DNA from: Trinickia terrae
Lineage (GTDB): Bacteria > Pseudomonadota > Gammaproteobacteria > Burkholderiales > Burkholderiaceae
Length of the DNA: 64,000 nt
Direction: 5' to 3'
Assembly (NCBI RefSeq): GCF_005144415.1
Contig: NZ_SWJE01000010.1
Location: forward strand, 310,001-374,000
Shown here: positions 26,598 through 36,202 of the stretch, piece after piece
How positions within the stretch are numbered: the stretch's first letter is position 1
How the letters are laid out: every line of letters starts with the position of its first letter
Translations under genes and position numbers: made by a program
Notes under the pieces: generated by a model
Seen by the model: only the letters and a program-made list of their open reading frames with translations
Told to the model about the DNA's origin: nothing
Database searches by the model: none

Positions 26598-27625
26598 AGC
26601 GCCCCGCATGCACCGGCCGCGCCGACTGGGCGCAGCGCGAGGAGCGCAGCCACCCCGCCTTGCTGCGCATCATGACGTGGCTGTCGCTGCGCCTCGGACG
26701 GCCGCTCGGCCGCGTCCTGCTGCGCGCCATCGCCGGCTATTTCGTGCTGTTCTCGCCCGCGGCCCGCAAGGCCTCCCGCGAGTATCTGGGCCGCGCGCTC
26801 GGCAGGCCCGCTCGCTTGCGCGATATCTATCGCCACGTGTTCCACTTCGCGGCGACGATCCACGACCGCATCTACCTGATGAACGGGCAGTTCGACCTGT
26901 TCGACATCCACGTGCACGGCGGCGAGCATTTCGATGCCGTGTTCGAGCGAGGCGGCGGCGCGTTCCTGATCGGCGCGCACCTGGGCAGCTTCGAAGTCGT
27001 CCGCGCGATCGGCCGCACGCGGCCGGGCTTGCGCGTCGCGGTCATGATGTACGAGGAGAACGCGCGCAACATCAACGCGATCCTCGCCACCGTGAACCCC
27101 GCCGCCAAGCCGAACGTCATCAGCCTCGGGCATCCCGACTCGATGCTGAAGGCGCGCGAGCATCTCGACGACGGCTGCATGATCGGCATGCTCGCCGACC
27201 GCACCTTCCTGCACGAAGCGCACGATTCGCTCGAGCGCCTGCGCTTTCTCGGCTCGCCCGCCGCGTTCCCGCTCGGCCCGCTGCGCATGGCGGCGATGCT
27301 GCGGCGCCCGGTCATCTTCATGACGGGCCTCTATCGCGGCGGCAACCGCTATGACGTGCACTTCGAGCCGCTTGCCGATTTCAGCTCGGTCACGCGCGGC
27401 GAGCGCGCGGCGCACGTGGACGCCGCGCTCGCGCGCTACGTCACGCTGCTGGAAAAGCACTGCCGCGCCGCGCCCTACAACTGGTTCAACTATTTCGACT
27501 TCTGGCACGGCGCCAATGCCGCTGATGCCGCCGGCACTGCCGGAGCCGCGCCGCGCGCAAGCCGCGAGCCGACGCCGGCACCGGCGCCGGTGGCGCGCGG
27601 CGTGCCCGTCGCCGAGGAGTCCTGA
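26594..27625 (+). CDS. LpxL/HtrB-like acyltransferase of the pigment locus
   Basis: A 343-residue membrane-associated acyltransferase. The conserved GAHLGSFEVVRA carries a His/Glu pair of the lysophospholipid-acyltransferase fold, and GMLADRTF and FLGSPAAFPLGPLRMA match the second block. It probably attaches the polyene acyl chain to a lipid anchor in the inner membrane. The start is GTG at 26594, overlapping the previous stop (GTGA). The last 40 residues are Ala/Pro-rich. Confidence 0.9.
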   Translation: MKRPACTGRADWAQREERSHPALLRIMTWLSLRLGRPLGRVLLRAIAGYFVLFSPAARKASREYLGRALGRPARLRDIYRHVFHFAATIHDRIYLMNGQFDLFDIHVHGGEHFDAVFERGGGAFLIGAHLGSFEVVRAIGRTRPGLRVAVMMYEENARNINAILATVNPAAKPNVISLGHPDSMLKAREHLDDGCMIGMLADRTFLHEAHDSLERLRFLGSPAAFPLGPLRMAAMLRRPVIFMTGLYRGGNRYDVHFEPLADFSSVTRGERAAHVDAALARYVTLLEKHCRAAPYNWFNYFDFWHGANAADAAGTAGAAPRASREPTPAPAPVARGVPVAEES

Positions 27626-27628
27626 CGC

Positions 27629-28258
27629 ATGGTCCGCATTTTCGGCTTGCGGCTGCGCGCCGCCGGATCGCTCGCGGCGCTTGCCGCCGCCGTGCTGGCC
27701 TTGAGCACGTTGCCGCCCCACGCCCATGCGGCCGAGACGAACGCCCCGAACTGGACGCTCGACCAGCTCATGTCGACGCTCGCGCAGTACAAGTCGCGCC
27801 GCGCCACCTTCGTCGAGCTCAAGTACCTCTCGATCACCGCGCAGCCGGTGAAGTCGTCGGGCGAACTCGTGTTCATCGCGCCCGATCACCTCGAGAAAGT
27901 CACGACGAGCCCGAAGCCCGAGCGCCTCGTCGTGGACGGCGACATGCTGACCGTCGAGCGCGGCGAGCGCAAATACACGCTGGCGCTCGCGCGCTATCCC
28001 GAGCTGTCCGCGTTCATCGACAGCATCCGCGCGACGCTCTCGGGCAATCGCGAGGTCCTCGAGCACGTCTACCAGGTCGCGCTCGCGGGAAGCGGCGACG
28101 GCTGGACGCTGACGCTCACGCCGCTCGACTCGCGCACCCGCAAGGTGGTCCGCACGATCACGCTCGACGGCGCGCGCGGCGCGCTGCACACCGTCGCGAT
28201 CGAGCAGGCCGACGGCGACCATTCGGTCATGCAGCTCCAGGAAGCCGCGAGAGAGTGA
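27629..28258 (+). CDS. LolA-like outer-membrane carrier protein
   Basis: A 209-residue periplasmic protein with a signal peptide ending near AHAAE. The mature part has the LolA/LolB-type beta-barrel pattern (RRATFVELKYLSITAQP, SSGELVFIAPDHLEKV). In aryl-polyene loci a LolA-like protein is thought to ferry the lipid-anchored pigment across the periplasm. It works with the MMPL exporter encoded directly downstream, which it overlaps. Confidence 0.88.
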   Translation: MVRIFGLRLRAAGSLAALAAAVLALSTLPPHAHAAETNAPNWTLDQLMSTLAQYKSRRATFVELKYLSITAQPVKSSGELVFIAPDHLEKVTTSPKPERLVVDGDMLTVERGERKYTLALARYPELSAFIDSIRATLSGNREVLEHVYQVALAGSGDGWTLTLTPLDSRTRKVVRTITLDGARGALHTVAIEQADGDHSVMQLQEAARE

Positions 28259-30774
28259 TGCAAGAACCCGCGCTGCCACGACGATCCGCGCGACCGTGCT
28301 TGCGCACGGCGTTGCGCCAACGCGCGGTGCAGATCTGGCTGCTGTTGCTGCTCGCCTGCGCGTTCGTCATCCATCGCGCGAGCTTTACCGCCGACCTCTC
28401 CGCCTTCCTGCCGCACGCGCCGAGCGCGGAGCAGCGCGTGCTGGTCGACCAGTTGCGCGACGGGGCCGTCTCGCGCCTGATGCTGGCCGCGATCGACGGC
28501 GGCGACGCCGCCGGACGCGCCGCGCTGTCCAAGCGCGTGGCCGCGACGCTGCGCGCCGATCCGCAATTCGCGTCGGTCAATAACGGCGAGCCCGTCAACG
28601 ATGCGCGCGATCAGCAGTTCATCTTCGCGCATCGGTATGTGCTGAGTCCGTCGGTGACGCCGCAGCGTTTCACGGCGGACGGTCTGCATCAGGCATTCGG
28701 CGACAGCATCGACCTGCTGAGCTCGTCCGCGGGCCTGATGACGAAGTCGCTGCTGCCGCACGACCCGACCGGCGAGACGGCCGCGATCGTGAGCCAGCTC
28801 GACAGCGGCGCGCAGCCGGTGTCGCAGGACGGCGTCTGGGCCTCGCGCGACGGCGCGCGCGCGGTGCTCGTCGTGCAGACGGCCGGCGCGGGCTCGGACA
28901 CCGACGCGCAGGCGCGCGCGATGCAAGCCGTGCGCAGCGCCTTCGGCTCGGCCTTGCCCTCCCCGGCCTCGCCCTATCGCCTGCTGCTCTCCGGTCCCGG
29001 CGTGTTCTCCGTTCAGACGCGCGACACCATCAAGCACGACGTCGAACGCCTGTCGAGCGTGAGCCTGGCGCTGATCGTCGGCCTGCTGCTCATCGTCTAC
29101 CGCTCGCCGCTCACGCTCGCATTCGGGCTCCTGCCCGTGCTGTCGGGTGTCGCGGCCGGCCTTGCGGCGGTGAGCCTCGCTTTCGGCACGGTCCACGGAC
29201 TGACGCTCGGCTTCGGCACGACGCTCATGGGCGAGGCCGTCGATTACTCGATCTATCTGTTCGTGCAGTCGTCGGGAGCCACGGCGCTCGCGCGCGGCTC
29301 GGACTCGATGCGCGAGTGGATCGCGGCCAATTGGCCGACCATCCGGCTCGGCGTGCTGACGTCTGTCTGCGGCTTCGCATCGATGCTGTTTTCGGGCTTT
29401 CCGGGCCTCGTGCAGCTCGGGCTCTATTCGATCGCGGGGCTCATCGCCGCCGCCGCGGTGACGCGCTACGTGCTGCCGCATCTGCGCGGCGAGGCCGGCT
29501 CGATGCGCGATGTCTCGCGGCTCGGCGGCCTGCTCGTGCGAGCGCTCGCCGCCGCGCGCGCGCTGCGCTGGCCGCTCGCGGCGCTGCTGGCGGCGGCCGT
29601 TGCGATCCTCGCGCTGCATCGCGGTGAGCTATGGGGCCGCGAGCTTGCCGCGCTGAGTCCCGTGCCGGCGCAAAGCCAGGCGCTCGACGCCAAGCTGCGC
29701 GCCGATCTCGGCGCGCCCGACGTGCGTTTCCTGGTCGTCGTGCCAGGCGCGAGCGAGCAAGCCGCGCTCGAAGGCGCGGAAAGGATCGCCGCGCGGCTCC
29801 AGCCGCTCGTGGACCAGGGCGTGCTCGCGGGCTTCGAGACCCCCGCGCGCTACCTGCCGAGCGAGGCCACGCAGCGCGCGCGCCTCGCGAGCCTGCCGCC
29901 TGCCGATGCGCTCGCGAAACGCGTCGATGCGGCGCTCGCGAATCAGGCGGTCGACATCAAGCCCGACGTCGTGAAGCCCTTCATCGCCGACGTGGAGAAC
30001 GCGCGCGGGCAGCCGTTGCTGACGCGTGCCGACCTGCGGGGAACGTCGATGGCGCTTGCCGTCGATGCGCTGCTCACCGAACGCGGCGGCCAATGGAGCG
30101 CCATGTTGACGCTGCGCGCGCCGTCGGGGGCGAGCGGCGAAGCGCAGCCCACAACAGACACAAAGGCTGCAAAGGCCGCAAAGACCGCGCAAGACGCCAG
30201 CCTCGATGCCGGCGCGACCCGCGCCGCCGTCGCTCGCGCGGGCGTGCCCGGCGCGCTCTTCGTCGACCTCAAGGCCGAGGCGGATCGCCTCTACGTGAAC
30301 TACCTGCGCGAAGAGATCCGCCTGTCGCTCGCAGGCTTCGCCGCGATCGTCGTGCTGCTGCTCGCCGCGCTGCGCGATCCGGCGCGCGTCGCACGCACGC
30401 TGGCGCCGCTCGTGGCCGCCGTGCTCGTCGTCAGCGCGGGGTTCGCGCTCGCGCACGTGCCGCTCACGATCCTGCATTTGATCGGTCTCCTCCTGATCGT
30501 GGCGGTCGGCTCCAACTACGCCTTGTTCTTCAACCGGAGCGCGCAACACGGCGACGCCGCGCGCATCGGCCCGTCGACGCTCGTCTCGCTGCTGATCGCG
30601 AACCTCGCGACGGTCGCCGGATTCGGCCTGCTGGCGCTGTCCCGCGTGCCGATGCTCGAATCGTTCGGCTTGACGGTCGGCCCCGGCGCCATCCTCGCGC
30701 TGGTGTTCTCGGCGATCCTGGCGCCGCAGGCGCCGCACGAACATCGGAGCCCGCAAAACGAGGGCACGTCATGA
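28258..30774 (+). CDS. MMPL-family lipid exporter of the pigment locus
   Basis: An RND/MMPL-type inner-membrane transporter of 838 residues with two halves. Each half has one helix, a large periplasmic loop and a five-helix bundle. The LTLGFGTTLMGEAVDYSIYL and LLLIVAVGSNYALFF segments are the conserved helix-4-like regions with acidic or polar residues for proton coupling. It probably exports the aryl-polyene lipid. Start is ATG 28258 or the GTG three bases earlier. It overlaps the deacetylase gene. Confidence 0.9.
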   Translation: MQEPALPRRSARPCLRTALRQRAVQIWLLLLLACAFVIHRASFTADLSAFLPHAPSAEQRVLVDQLRDGAVSRLMLAAIDGGDAAGRAALSKRVAATLRADPQFASVNNGEPVNDARDQQFIFAHRYVLSPSVTPQRFTADGLHQAFGDSIDLLSSSAGLMTKSLLPHDPTGETAAIVSQLDSGAQPVSQDGVWASRDGARAVLVVQTAGAGSDTDAQARAMQAVRSAFGSALPSPASPYRLLLSGPGVFSVQTRDTIKHDVERLSSVSLALIVGLLLIVYRSPLTLAFGLLPVLSGVAAGLAAVSLAFGTVHGLTLGFGTTLMGEAVDYSIYLFVQSSGATALARGSDSMREWIAANWPTIRLGVLTSVCGFASMLFSGFPGLVQLGLYSIAGLIAAAAVTRYVLPHLRGEAGSMRDVSRLGGLLVRALAAARALRWPLAALLAAAVAILALHRGELWGRELAALSPVPAQSQALDAKLRADLGAPDVRFLVVVPGASEQAALEGAERIAARLQPLVDQGVLAGFETPARYLPSEATQRARLASLPPADALAKRVDAALANQAVDIKPDVVKPFIADVENARGQPLLTRADLRGTSMALAVDALLTERGGQWSAMLTLRAPSGASGEAQPTTDTKAAKAAKTAQDASLDAGATRAAVARAGVPGALFVDLKAEADRLYVNYLREEIRLSLAGFAAIVVLLLAALRDPARVARTLAPLVAAVLVVSAGFALAHVPLTILHLIGLLLIVAVGSNYALFFNRSAQHGDAARIGPSTLVSLLIANLATVAGFGLLALSRVPMLESFGLTVGPGAILALVFSAILAPQAPHEHRSPQNEGTS

Positions 30775-31679
30775 AGCCGACAACAACAACCATCGAGCAG
30801 GCAACCTCCAGCGCAGGCATCGGCGTGCGGCGCTGGAAGCCCACGCCGCTCGTATCGGGGACGGTCGCGCTGCATGCGGCGGCCGCGGCCGCCGTGGCGG
30901 CCGAGCCCGCGCTGTGGCCCTGGGCGGCGGGGAGCGTGGCCGCCTCGCACGTGGCCCTGGCGACGGCGGGCCTCTGGCCGCGCAGCCGCCTGCTCGGACC
31001 GAACTGGACGACGCTGCCGGCCGGCATAGGCGAGCGCATCGCGCTCACCATCGACGACGGTCCCGATCCCGAGGTGACGCCGCGCGTGCTCGACCTGCTC
31101 GACGCGTACGGCGCGCGCGCCACGTTCTTCTGCATCGGCGACCTTGCTCGCCGCCACCCGCGCTGCGTGGAAGCCATCGTGGCGCGCGGCCACGCCGTGG
31201 AGAACCACAGCCAGCGTCATCGCCACACCTTCTCGGTATCGGGGCTGCGCGCGCTGCGCCGCGAGATCTCCGCCGCGCAGGAGACCTTGACCGCGATCGC
31301 CGGCACGCGGCCGCTGTTCTTCCGCGCCCCCGCGGGACTGCGCAACCCGTTCCTCGAACCGGTGCTGTGCGAGCTGGGCCTGCAATTGGCGGCCTGGACG
31401 CGGCGCGGCTTCGACACCCGCGCGCGCGAGCCCGATCTCGTCGCCCGGCGGCTGCTGCGCGGGCTCGGTCCGCGCGACATCCTGCTGCTGCACGACGGCA
31501 ACGCGGCGCGCGACACGCAAGGCCGCCCGATCGTGCTCGAGGTTCTGCCGATGGTCCTGCGCGCGGCGCAAGACGCACAATTGCGCTGGACGACGCTGCG
31601 CGCAGCGCACGAAGCCACGACACCCCACGCAGCCGAGCCGCCCGCCGAGGCAGGCCGGCAACCGGATGGAATCCAGTGA
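30771..31679 (+). CDS. CE4 polysaccharide deacetylase-family protein
   Basis: A 302-residue NodB-homology protein preceded by two hydrophobic segments (residues about 30-70). The metal and catalytic motifs are intact: TIDDGPDP, HSQRH, RAPAGLRNP and LLLHDG. The likely reaction is removal of acetyl groups from an N-acetylated sugar. Such a gene is not part of the standard aryl-polyene set, yet here it is locked into the operon by 4-bp overlaps on both sides. It may process the sugar added by the GT2 enzyme. Confidence 0.88.
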   Translation: MKPTTTTIEQATSSAGIGVRRWKPTPLVSGTVALHAAAAAAVAAEPALWPWAAGSVAASHVALATAGLWPRSRLLGPNWTTLPAGIGERIALTIDDGPDPEVTPRVLDLLDAYGARATFFCIGDLARRHPRCVEAIVARGHAVENHSQRHRHTFSVSGLRALRREISAAQETLTAIAGTRPLFFRAPAGLRNPFLEPVLCELGLQLAAWTRRGFDTRAREPDLVARRLLRGLGPRDILLLHDGNAARDTQGRPIVLEVLPMVLRAAQDAQLRWTTLRAAHEATTPHAAEPPAEAGRQPDGIQ

Positions 31680-32875
31680 ACCCGTTACTGCTGACTCACT
31701 TCACGGCCACGAGCTGCCTTGGACGCGGGCTCGACGCCACCCTGGAGGCGCTGCTTGATGCGCGCAGCGGCCTCACCTACTGCGATTTCGAGCGCGCGGC
31801 GCTCGACACCTGGATCGGCGCCGTCGCGGGCGTCGACGATGAGCCGGTGCGCGCAGGGCTCGCCGAGTTCGAGTGCCGCAATCACCGGCTCGCGCAACTG
31901 GGCCTGCTGCAGGACGGCTTCGCCGAAGCCGTCGAGGCGGCCAAGACGCGCTACGGCGCCGCGCGCGTCGGTGTGTTCATGGGCACCAGCACGGCCGGCG
32001 TCCTCGAAACCGAGCGCGCGTTCCAGCGGCGCGATCCGGAGAGCGGCGCGCTGCCTGCCGATTTCAACTACGCGTACACGCACAACCCCTATTCGCTCGC
32101 CGGGTTCGTCCGCGCGTTCTTCGCGCTGCGCGGCCCGGCGCTCGCGGTGTCGTCGGCGTGCTCGTCGGGCGCCAAGGTGTTCGGCTCGGCGCGCCGCATG
32201 CTCGAAGCGGGGCTGATCGACGCGGCCGTGGTCGGCGGCGTCGATTCGCTGTGCCTGACCACGCTGTACGGATTCAATTCGCTCGAGTTGCTGTCGGCGC
32301 AGCCCTGCAAGCCGTTCGACATCGCGCGCAAGGGCATCTCGATCGGCGAGGCCGCGGCCTTCGTGCTGCTCGAGCGCGCGGACGCCGCGCCCCGAGCCGG
32401 CGATGAAGCCATCCTGCTGCTCGGCATCGGCGAATCGAGCGATGCCCATCACATGTCGTCGCCACATCCCGAAGGCCTCGGCGCACGGCTCGCGATCGAA
32501 CAGGCGCTGGCTGCGGCGAGCCTCCAGGCGCGCGACATCGACTACATCAACCTGCACGGCACGGCCACGCCAAGCAACGACGCCGCCGAAAGCCGCTCGG
32601 TCAACGCCGTCTTCGAGCGCACGCCATGCAGCTCGACCAAGGGCGCGACCGGCCATACGCTCGGCGCGGCGGGCGCGCTCGAAGCGGTCGTCGCGGCGCT
32701 GGCGTTGCGTCATCAGTTCGTGCCGGCCGGCGTCCAGACGACGCATCCCGATCCGGCGCTCGGCCTCGACTACTGCCTGACGAGCCGCCCCGCGCGCGTA
32801 CGCGCCGTGCTCAGCAACTCGTTCGGTTTCGGCGGCACGAATTGCAGCCTGGTGCTGGGGCGGGAGCCATCATGA
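31676..32875 (+). CDS. Beta-ketoacyl-ACP synthase (FabF/FabB type)
   Basis: A 399-residue condensing enzyme that elongates the polyene. The catalytic triad is complete: Cys in SSACSSGA, His in NLHGTATPSND and His in KGATGHTLGAAG. The Gly-rich end NSFGFGGTNCS is conserved. It starts with GTG at 31676, overlapping the deacetylase stop. The next gene is a truncated synthase-like protein, so the two probably form a heterodimer. Confidence 0.94.
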   Translation: MNPLLLTHFTATSCLGRGLDATLEALLDARSGLTYCDFERAALDTWIGAVAGVDDEPVRAGLAEFECRNHRLAQLGLLQDGFAEAVEAAKTRYGAARVGVFMGTSTAGVLETERAFQRRDPESGALPADFNYAYTHNPYSLAGFVRAFFALRGPALAVSSACSSGAKVFGSARRMLEAGLIDAAVVGGVDSLCLTTLYGFNSLELLSAQPCKPFDIARKGISIGEAAAFVLLERADAAPRAGDEAILLLGIGESSDAHHMSSPHPEGLGARLAIEQALAAASLQARDIDYINLHGTATPSNDAAESRSVNAVFERTPCSSTKGATGHTLGAAGALEAVVAALALRHQFVPAGVQTTHPDPALGLDYCLTSRPARVRAVLSNSFGFGGTNCSLVLGREPS

Positions 32876-33696
32876 CGACGCGCTTGCACGCATACATCGA
32901 AGGCGCCGGGGTGCTCGGGCCGGGCCTGTCCGGCTGGCCGCAGGCCGTGCAGGTGCTCGCTGGCAAGACCGCCTACGAACCGCAGCCCACCGTGCTGCCG
33001 CCTCCCTCGGCCTTGCCCGGGCCGGAGCGCCGCCGCACCGGCGCACCGGTCAAGCTCGCGCTGGCGGTCGGCGGCGAAGCGGTGGCGGCGAGCGAGCGCG
33101 ATGCGGCGACGCTCGCGACCGTCTTCGCCGCATCGGGCGGCGACGGCCAGAATTGCCACGCGGTGTGCGAAACGCTCGCGGGCGAAGACCGCGCGCTGTC
33201 GCCGACGCGCTTTCACAACTCCGTACAGAACGCGCCGGCGGGATACTGGGGCATCGCCATGCGCGCGATGGCGCCGGCCAACGTGATCTGCGCCTACGAC
33301 GGCAGCTTTGCCGCGGGGCTGCTCGAAAGCGTCACCCAGGCCGCGATCGATGCGAGGCCGACGCTCCTGATCGCATTCGATACGGCGTACCCCGCGCCGA
33401 TCCACGAGATGCGTCCGATCGACGACGCCTTTGGCGTGGCCCTGGTGCTGGCTCCGCAAGCCAGCGAGCGCACGCTGGCGCGGATCGAGGTGCGTCTCAC
33501 GGACGCGAGCGCGACCACGCTCGCGTCGCCCGCATTCGAAGCGCTGCGCCTCGGCAATCCCGCCGCCCGCGCGCTGCCGCTCGTCGAAGCGCTCGCGGCG
33601 CGGCGTTCCGGGAGCGTCGTGCTGGAGTACCTGGATGATCTGCGGCTCGAAGTCGACGTCGCGGTGACGTCTCAAGATAGAGACACGGCGTCATGA
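32872..33696 (+). CDS. Ketosynthase-like chain-length-factor protein
   Basis: A 274-residue protein similar to the N-terminal domain of ketosynthases. The RFHNSVQNAPAGYWGI and AFDTAYPAP segments match the family, but the catalytic Cys position reads CAYDGSFA and the His pair is absent. In aryl-polyene systems such a chain-length factor pairs with the active synthase. It overlaps both neighbours by four bases. Confidence 0.88.
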   Translation: MTTRLHAYIEGAGVLGPGLSGWPQAVQVLAGKTAYEPQPTVLPPPSALPGPERRRTGAPVKLALAVGGEAVAASERDAATLATVFAASGGDGQNCHAVCETLAGEDRALSPTRFHNSVQNAPAGYWGIAMRAMAPANVICAYDGSFAAGLLESVTQAAIDARPTLLIAFDTAYPAPIHEMRPIDDAFGVALVLAPQASERTLARIEVRLTDASATTLASPAFEALRLGNPAARALPLVEALAARRSGSVVLEYLDDLRLEVDVAVTSQDRDTAS

Positions 33697-34193
33697 GTTC
33701 GACTCCCCCGCCTCCCGCCACGCTCGACCGGGCATGGATCGCCGCGCACATTCCGCACAGCGGCGCGATGTGCCTGCTCGATTCAGTCGAGGCATGGAGC
33801 GAAGACACGATCCGGTGCGTCGCGACCAGCCATCGCGATCCGCACAATCCGCTGCGCTCGAACGGACGCCTGGCCGCCGTCTGCGGCGTCGAGTACGCGG
33901 CGCAGGCGATGGCCGTGCACGGCGCGGCGCTCGGCACGACGCAGGGCCGGCCGCGCGCCGGGCTGCTCGCGAGCCTGCGCGGCGTCGAGGCGCACGTGGC
34001 GCGGCTCGATACGCTCGACGGACCCTTGACGATCGAGGCCGAGCGCATCAGCGCCGATGCCGGCAACGTGCTCTACCGCTTCGCCCTGCGCTGCGACGCC
34101 CAACTGGTGATGACCGGACGCGCCGCCGTGATACTCGACGCTTCCGGCACGCGGTTGAATTTCGGAACGGCGCAACAGGATCCAGATCGATAA
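33693..34193 (+). CDS. 3-hydroxyacyl-ACP dehydratase (hotdog fold)
   Basis: A 166-residue dehydratase of the ApeI/FabA-like kind. HIPHSGAMCLLD near residue 20 contains the catalytic His, and CGVEYAAQAMAVHGA is the acidic helix. It removes water from the 3-hydroxyacyl chain to create the conjugated double bonds. It is the last gene of the overlapping run; 38 bp then separate it from a small exported protein. Confidence 0.9.
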   Translation: MSSTPPPPATLDRAWIAAHIPHSGAMCLLDSVEAWSEDTIRCVATSHRDPHNPLRSNGRLAAVCGVEYAAQAMAVHGAALGTTQGRPRAGLLASLRGVEAHVARLDTLDGPLTIEAERISADAGNVLYRFALRCDAQLVMTGRAAVILDASGTRLNFGTAQQDPDR

Positions 34194-34231
34194 TCGCCCC
34201 CTCCACACAACACACCCAAGGAAAAGGGATC

Positions 34232-34567
34232 ATGAAAAACACCCGGAAACTGCTGCTGGCCGCGCTCATGGCTGCGGCGTTCGGCCCTGCCGCGCATGCG
34301 GACGTCTCGGGAGCCGCCCATCAATTCAAGGAAGACGTGAAGGACGCCGGCAAGGACATCGGTCACGGCGCGAGCGCGGCCGCGCACGCCACGGCCAGAA
34401 CATCGAAGAAAGTGGGCCACGCGATCGCGCATACGGCGCGCGAGGGCTACGACGCGACCAAGCATGGGGTGCACAAGGGCTACGACGCCACCAAGAACGC
34501 GATTCACAACGGCGTGCACGGGTCCAAGACGGCTGAGAAAACGGAACCCGGAAGCGGCACGAAATAA
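34232..34567 (+). CDS. Small exported Lys/His/Ala-rich protein
   Basis: A 111-residue protein with a signal peptide cut near AHADV. The mature part is a chain of short imperfect repeats such as GYDATKHGVHKGYDATKNAI, rich in Ala, His, Lys and Thr, predicted amphipathic helix. This resembles small periplasmic LEA-like or stress proteins, but no function can be assigned. AAGGAAAAGGG lies upstream. It follows the pigment operon and converges on the TadG-like gene. Confidence 0.7.
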   Translation: MKNTRKLLLAALMAAAFGPAAHADVSGAAHQFKEDVKDAGKDIGHGASAAAHATARTSKKVGHAIAHTAREGYDATKHGVHKGYDATKNAIHNGVHGSKTAEKTEPGSGTK

Positions 34568-34628
34568 CACTGCGGCCGAGCGCGGCCGACGGAACGGGCG
34601 GCGAGCCGAAGCCACCGCCCATCGCCCT

Positions 34629-35777
34629 TCATTGGACCAGATGCGGCGGCGTCAGCGCCCCATACGCCGGCCCGATGCCGCTTCCCCCCTTCGTCTGGCA
34701 TTTGTCGGAGTTGTTGCTCATCTCCACCACGATGTATTTGTTGCTCCCGCCAGTGGCCGAGTCGATTTTCAGGCAGGCGAACGCCACCACCGGCTGATAC
34801 GCGCCCGTGGCAAGACTCGAGACGACGGGCACCGTCACGTATTCGCACGATCCGTTGCCGGCCGCGCTGCACGAATTGACGTTGTTGTAGAGCACCGTTT
34901 TCGTGCCGGGCGTCATATAGGTTCCAGGCGACTGCCCGATCGCGACCGGGGTCGGGTTGCCGTCCGAGATGAGCGACTGGATGTAGGGCACGTCGTTCGA
35001 GGTCGTGCCGAAGGTCGTCCACTGCCCGGCTTCGCACGGCCCGGCATGGTACGACGACGTGATCGCAAACATGTAGGGCTGCCCCGCAGTCTCCACGACG
35101 CTCGATGGCTGTCCGCTGGGCGGCGTCGCGCTCGTCGCCGTCTTGGGCTTGTTGTTGGTCGAATCCCAGAACGTGTTGTACATGCATTGGCTCATCGCGA
35201 CCGGGAAGAGCCCCCCGTTCCCGACGTTGCCCGGATACGAGATGGCCGCGACAGCCTGCGCGCTGACCGGCTCCGAAGAGACCCCGATCGCCCATGCGAG
35301 GAACGTGCTCACCGGGCCGCCATTCTGGCCGGTGGACCGGCTGACCTTCACGCTCACCGCCGGCAGGTCATTGGCGCCCGGCGTGTACGGCAACGGCTGC
35401 AGCCCGCTCGGCGTTCCGGTCAGGTTCCAGTAGCCGTAGGTCACCGTGCCCTGCGTCATCGTCATGTTGCCGGACTTGTTGAGCTTGATCGCGGATGTCG
35501 CCATGTTGGTCGCCGTGGTCCAGTCGGGCTGGGTCGCCGTCAGGTTCCCGCAGACGCTGCGTTGAAAGAGGCACGGCGCGCCGGCGAGGGCCGCCGCATC
35601 GACGTCGTTCTGCAATTCGTTGCGCTCGACGAGCAGATAACCGAGATCGATGGCGATCGCGCCAAACCCGAGCAGCGCGAGCATCAGGAACGCGACCGTG
35701 ATGGCGACGGCGCCGCGTTGACGCCCTGGCGCCTGCGTGCGCGTGCGTCTCGTGAAGCGAGCGTAGGAGCGGTTCAT
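34629..35777 (-). CDS. TadG-like pilus-assembly protein
   Basis: A 382-residue protein with a TadE/G-type N-terminus: an Arg-rich start, then RQRGAVAITVAFLMLALLG as the single helix, followed by IDLGYLLVERNELQNDVDAAALAGA. The remainder is a secreted, Ser/Thr/Gly-rich domain with several cysteines. TadG-like proteins are minor components of Flp/Tad pili. It is cotranscribed with the TadE-like gene 11 bp upstream. No other tad genes lie in the window. Confidence 0.85.
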   Translation of the reverse strand: MNRSYARFTRRTRTQAPGRQRGAVAITVAFLMLALLGFGAIAIDLGYLLVERNELQNDVDAAALAGAPCLFQRSVCGNLTATQPDWTTATNMATSAIKLNKSGNMTMTQGTVTYGYWNLTGTPSGLQPLPYTPGANDLPAVSVKVSRSTGQNGGPVSTFLAWAIGVSSEPVSAQAVAAISYPGNVGNGGLFPVAMSQCMYNTFWDSTNNKPKTATSATPPSGQPSSVVETAGQPYMFAITSSYHAGPCEAGQWTTFGTTSNDVPYIQSLISDGNPTPVAIGQSPGTYMTPGTKTVLYNNVNSCSAAGNGSCEYVTVPVVSSLATGAYQPVVAFACLKIDSATGGSNKYIVVEMSNNSDKCQTKGGSGIGPAYGALTPPHLVQ

Positions 35778-35788
35778 GTCGCCTCCCC

Positions 35789-36202
35789 TCATTCGTTGTT
35801 CATGGTGGTCGTGGCGTTGAGCGCCAACGACCCCGTGAGCGGGCTGATCATGCTGACAAACGAAAGGCCCGTGAAGGTGTAGGCGATGTTCACGGTCAGC
35901 GGCGTGCCGAAACTGCCGCCAGCCCCGTTGGGCACCGTGACGGTCGGCGTGGTGGAACTCCCGAACGTGACCAGGTAGTTCGAGAGGTAGTTGGTCGCGA
36001 CTGTCTGAATCTGCGCCACCGTCGGCTTGGGCGACGACAGCACGACGCCGGCCCTGGCGGCCTCCCGGCTGGCATTGGTCATGATCGCCTGGTCGTACAG
36101 CACGAGGCTGAACTCGATGATGCCGAACACGAGTATGAGCAGCACGGGCAGGACCAGTGCGAACTCCACGGCCACGGCGCCCTTTTGATTTCGACGTTTC
36201 AT
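35789..36202 (-). CDS. TadE-like minor pseudopilin
   Basis: A 137-residue protein with the TadE signature: basic start, then KGAVAVEFALVLPVLLILVF and GIIEFSLVLYDQAIMTNASREAARAGV. The Glu at position 5 of the hydrophobic stretch is the mark of prepilin-peptidase substrates. It pairs with the TadG-like gene. The frame extends upstream, but the ATG at 36202 is the one that places the helix correctly. Confidence 0.88.
   Translation of the reverse strand: MKRRNQKGAVAVEFALVLPVLLILVFGIIEFSLVLYDQAIMTNASREAARAGVVLSSPKPTVAQIQTVATNYLSNYLVTFGSSTTPTVTVPNGAGGSFGTPLTVNIAYTFTGLSFVSMISPLTGSLALNATTTMNNE

Noticed and set aside
24920-27625. 901-codon plus-strand frame over AMP-ligase and acyltransferase
   Set aside because: Only the portion from 26594 has family similarity; the first 560 codons are a shadow of the ligase.
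26390-28279. 629-codon minus-strand frame opposite the acyltransferase and LolA-like genes
   Set aside because: Arg/Glu/Gly-rich antisense frame without domain similarity, as expected for GC-rich coding DNA.
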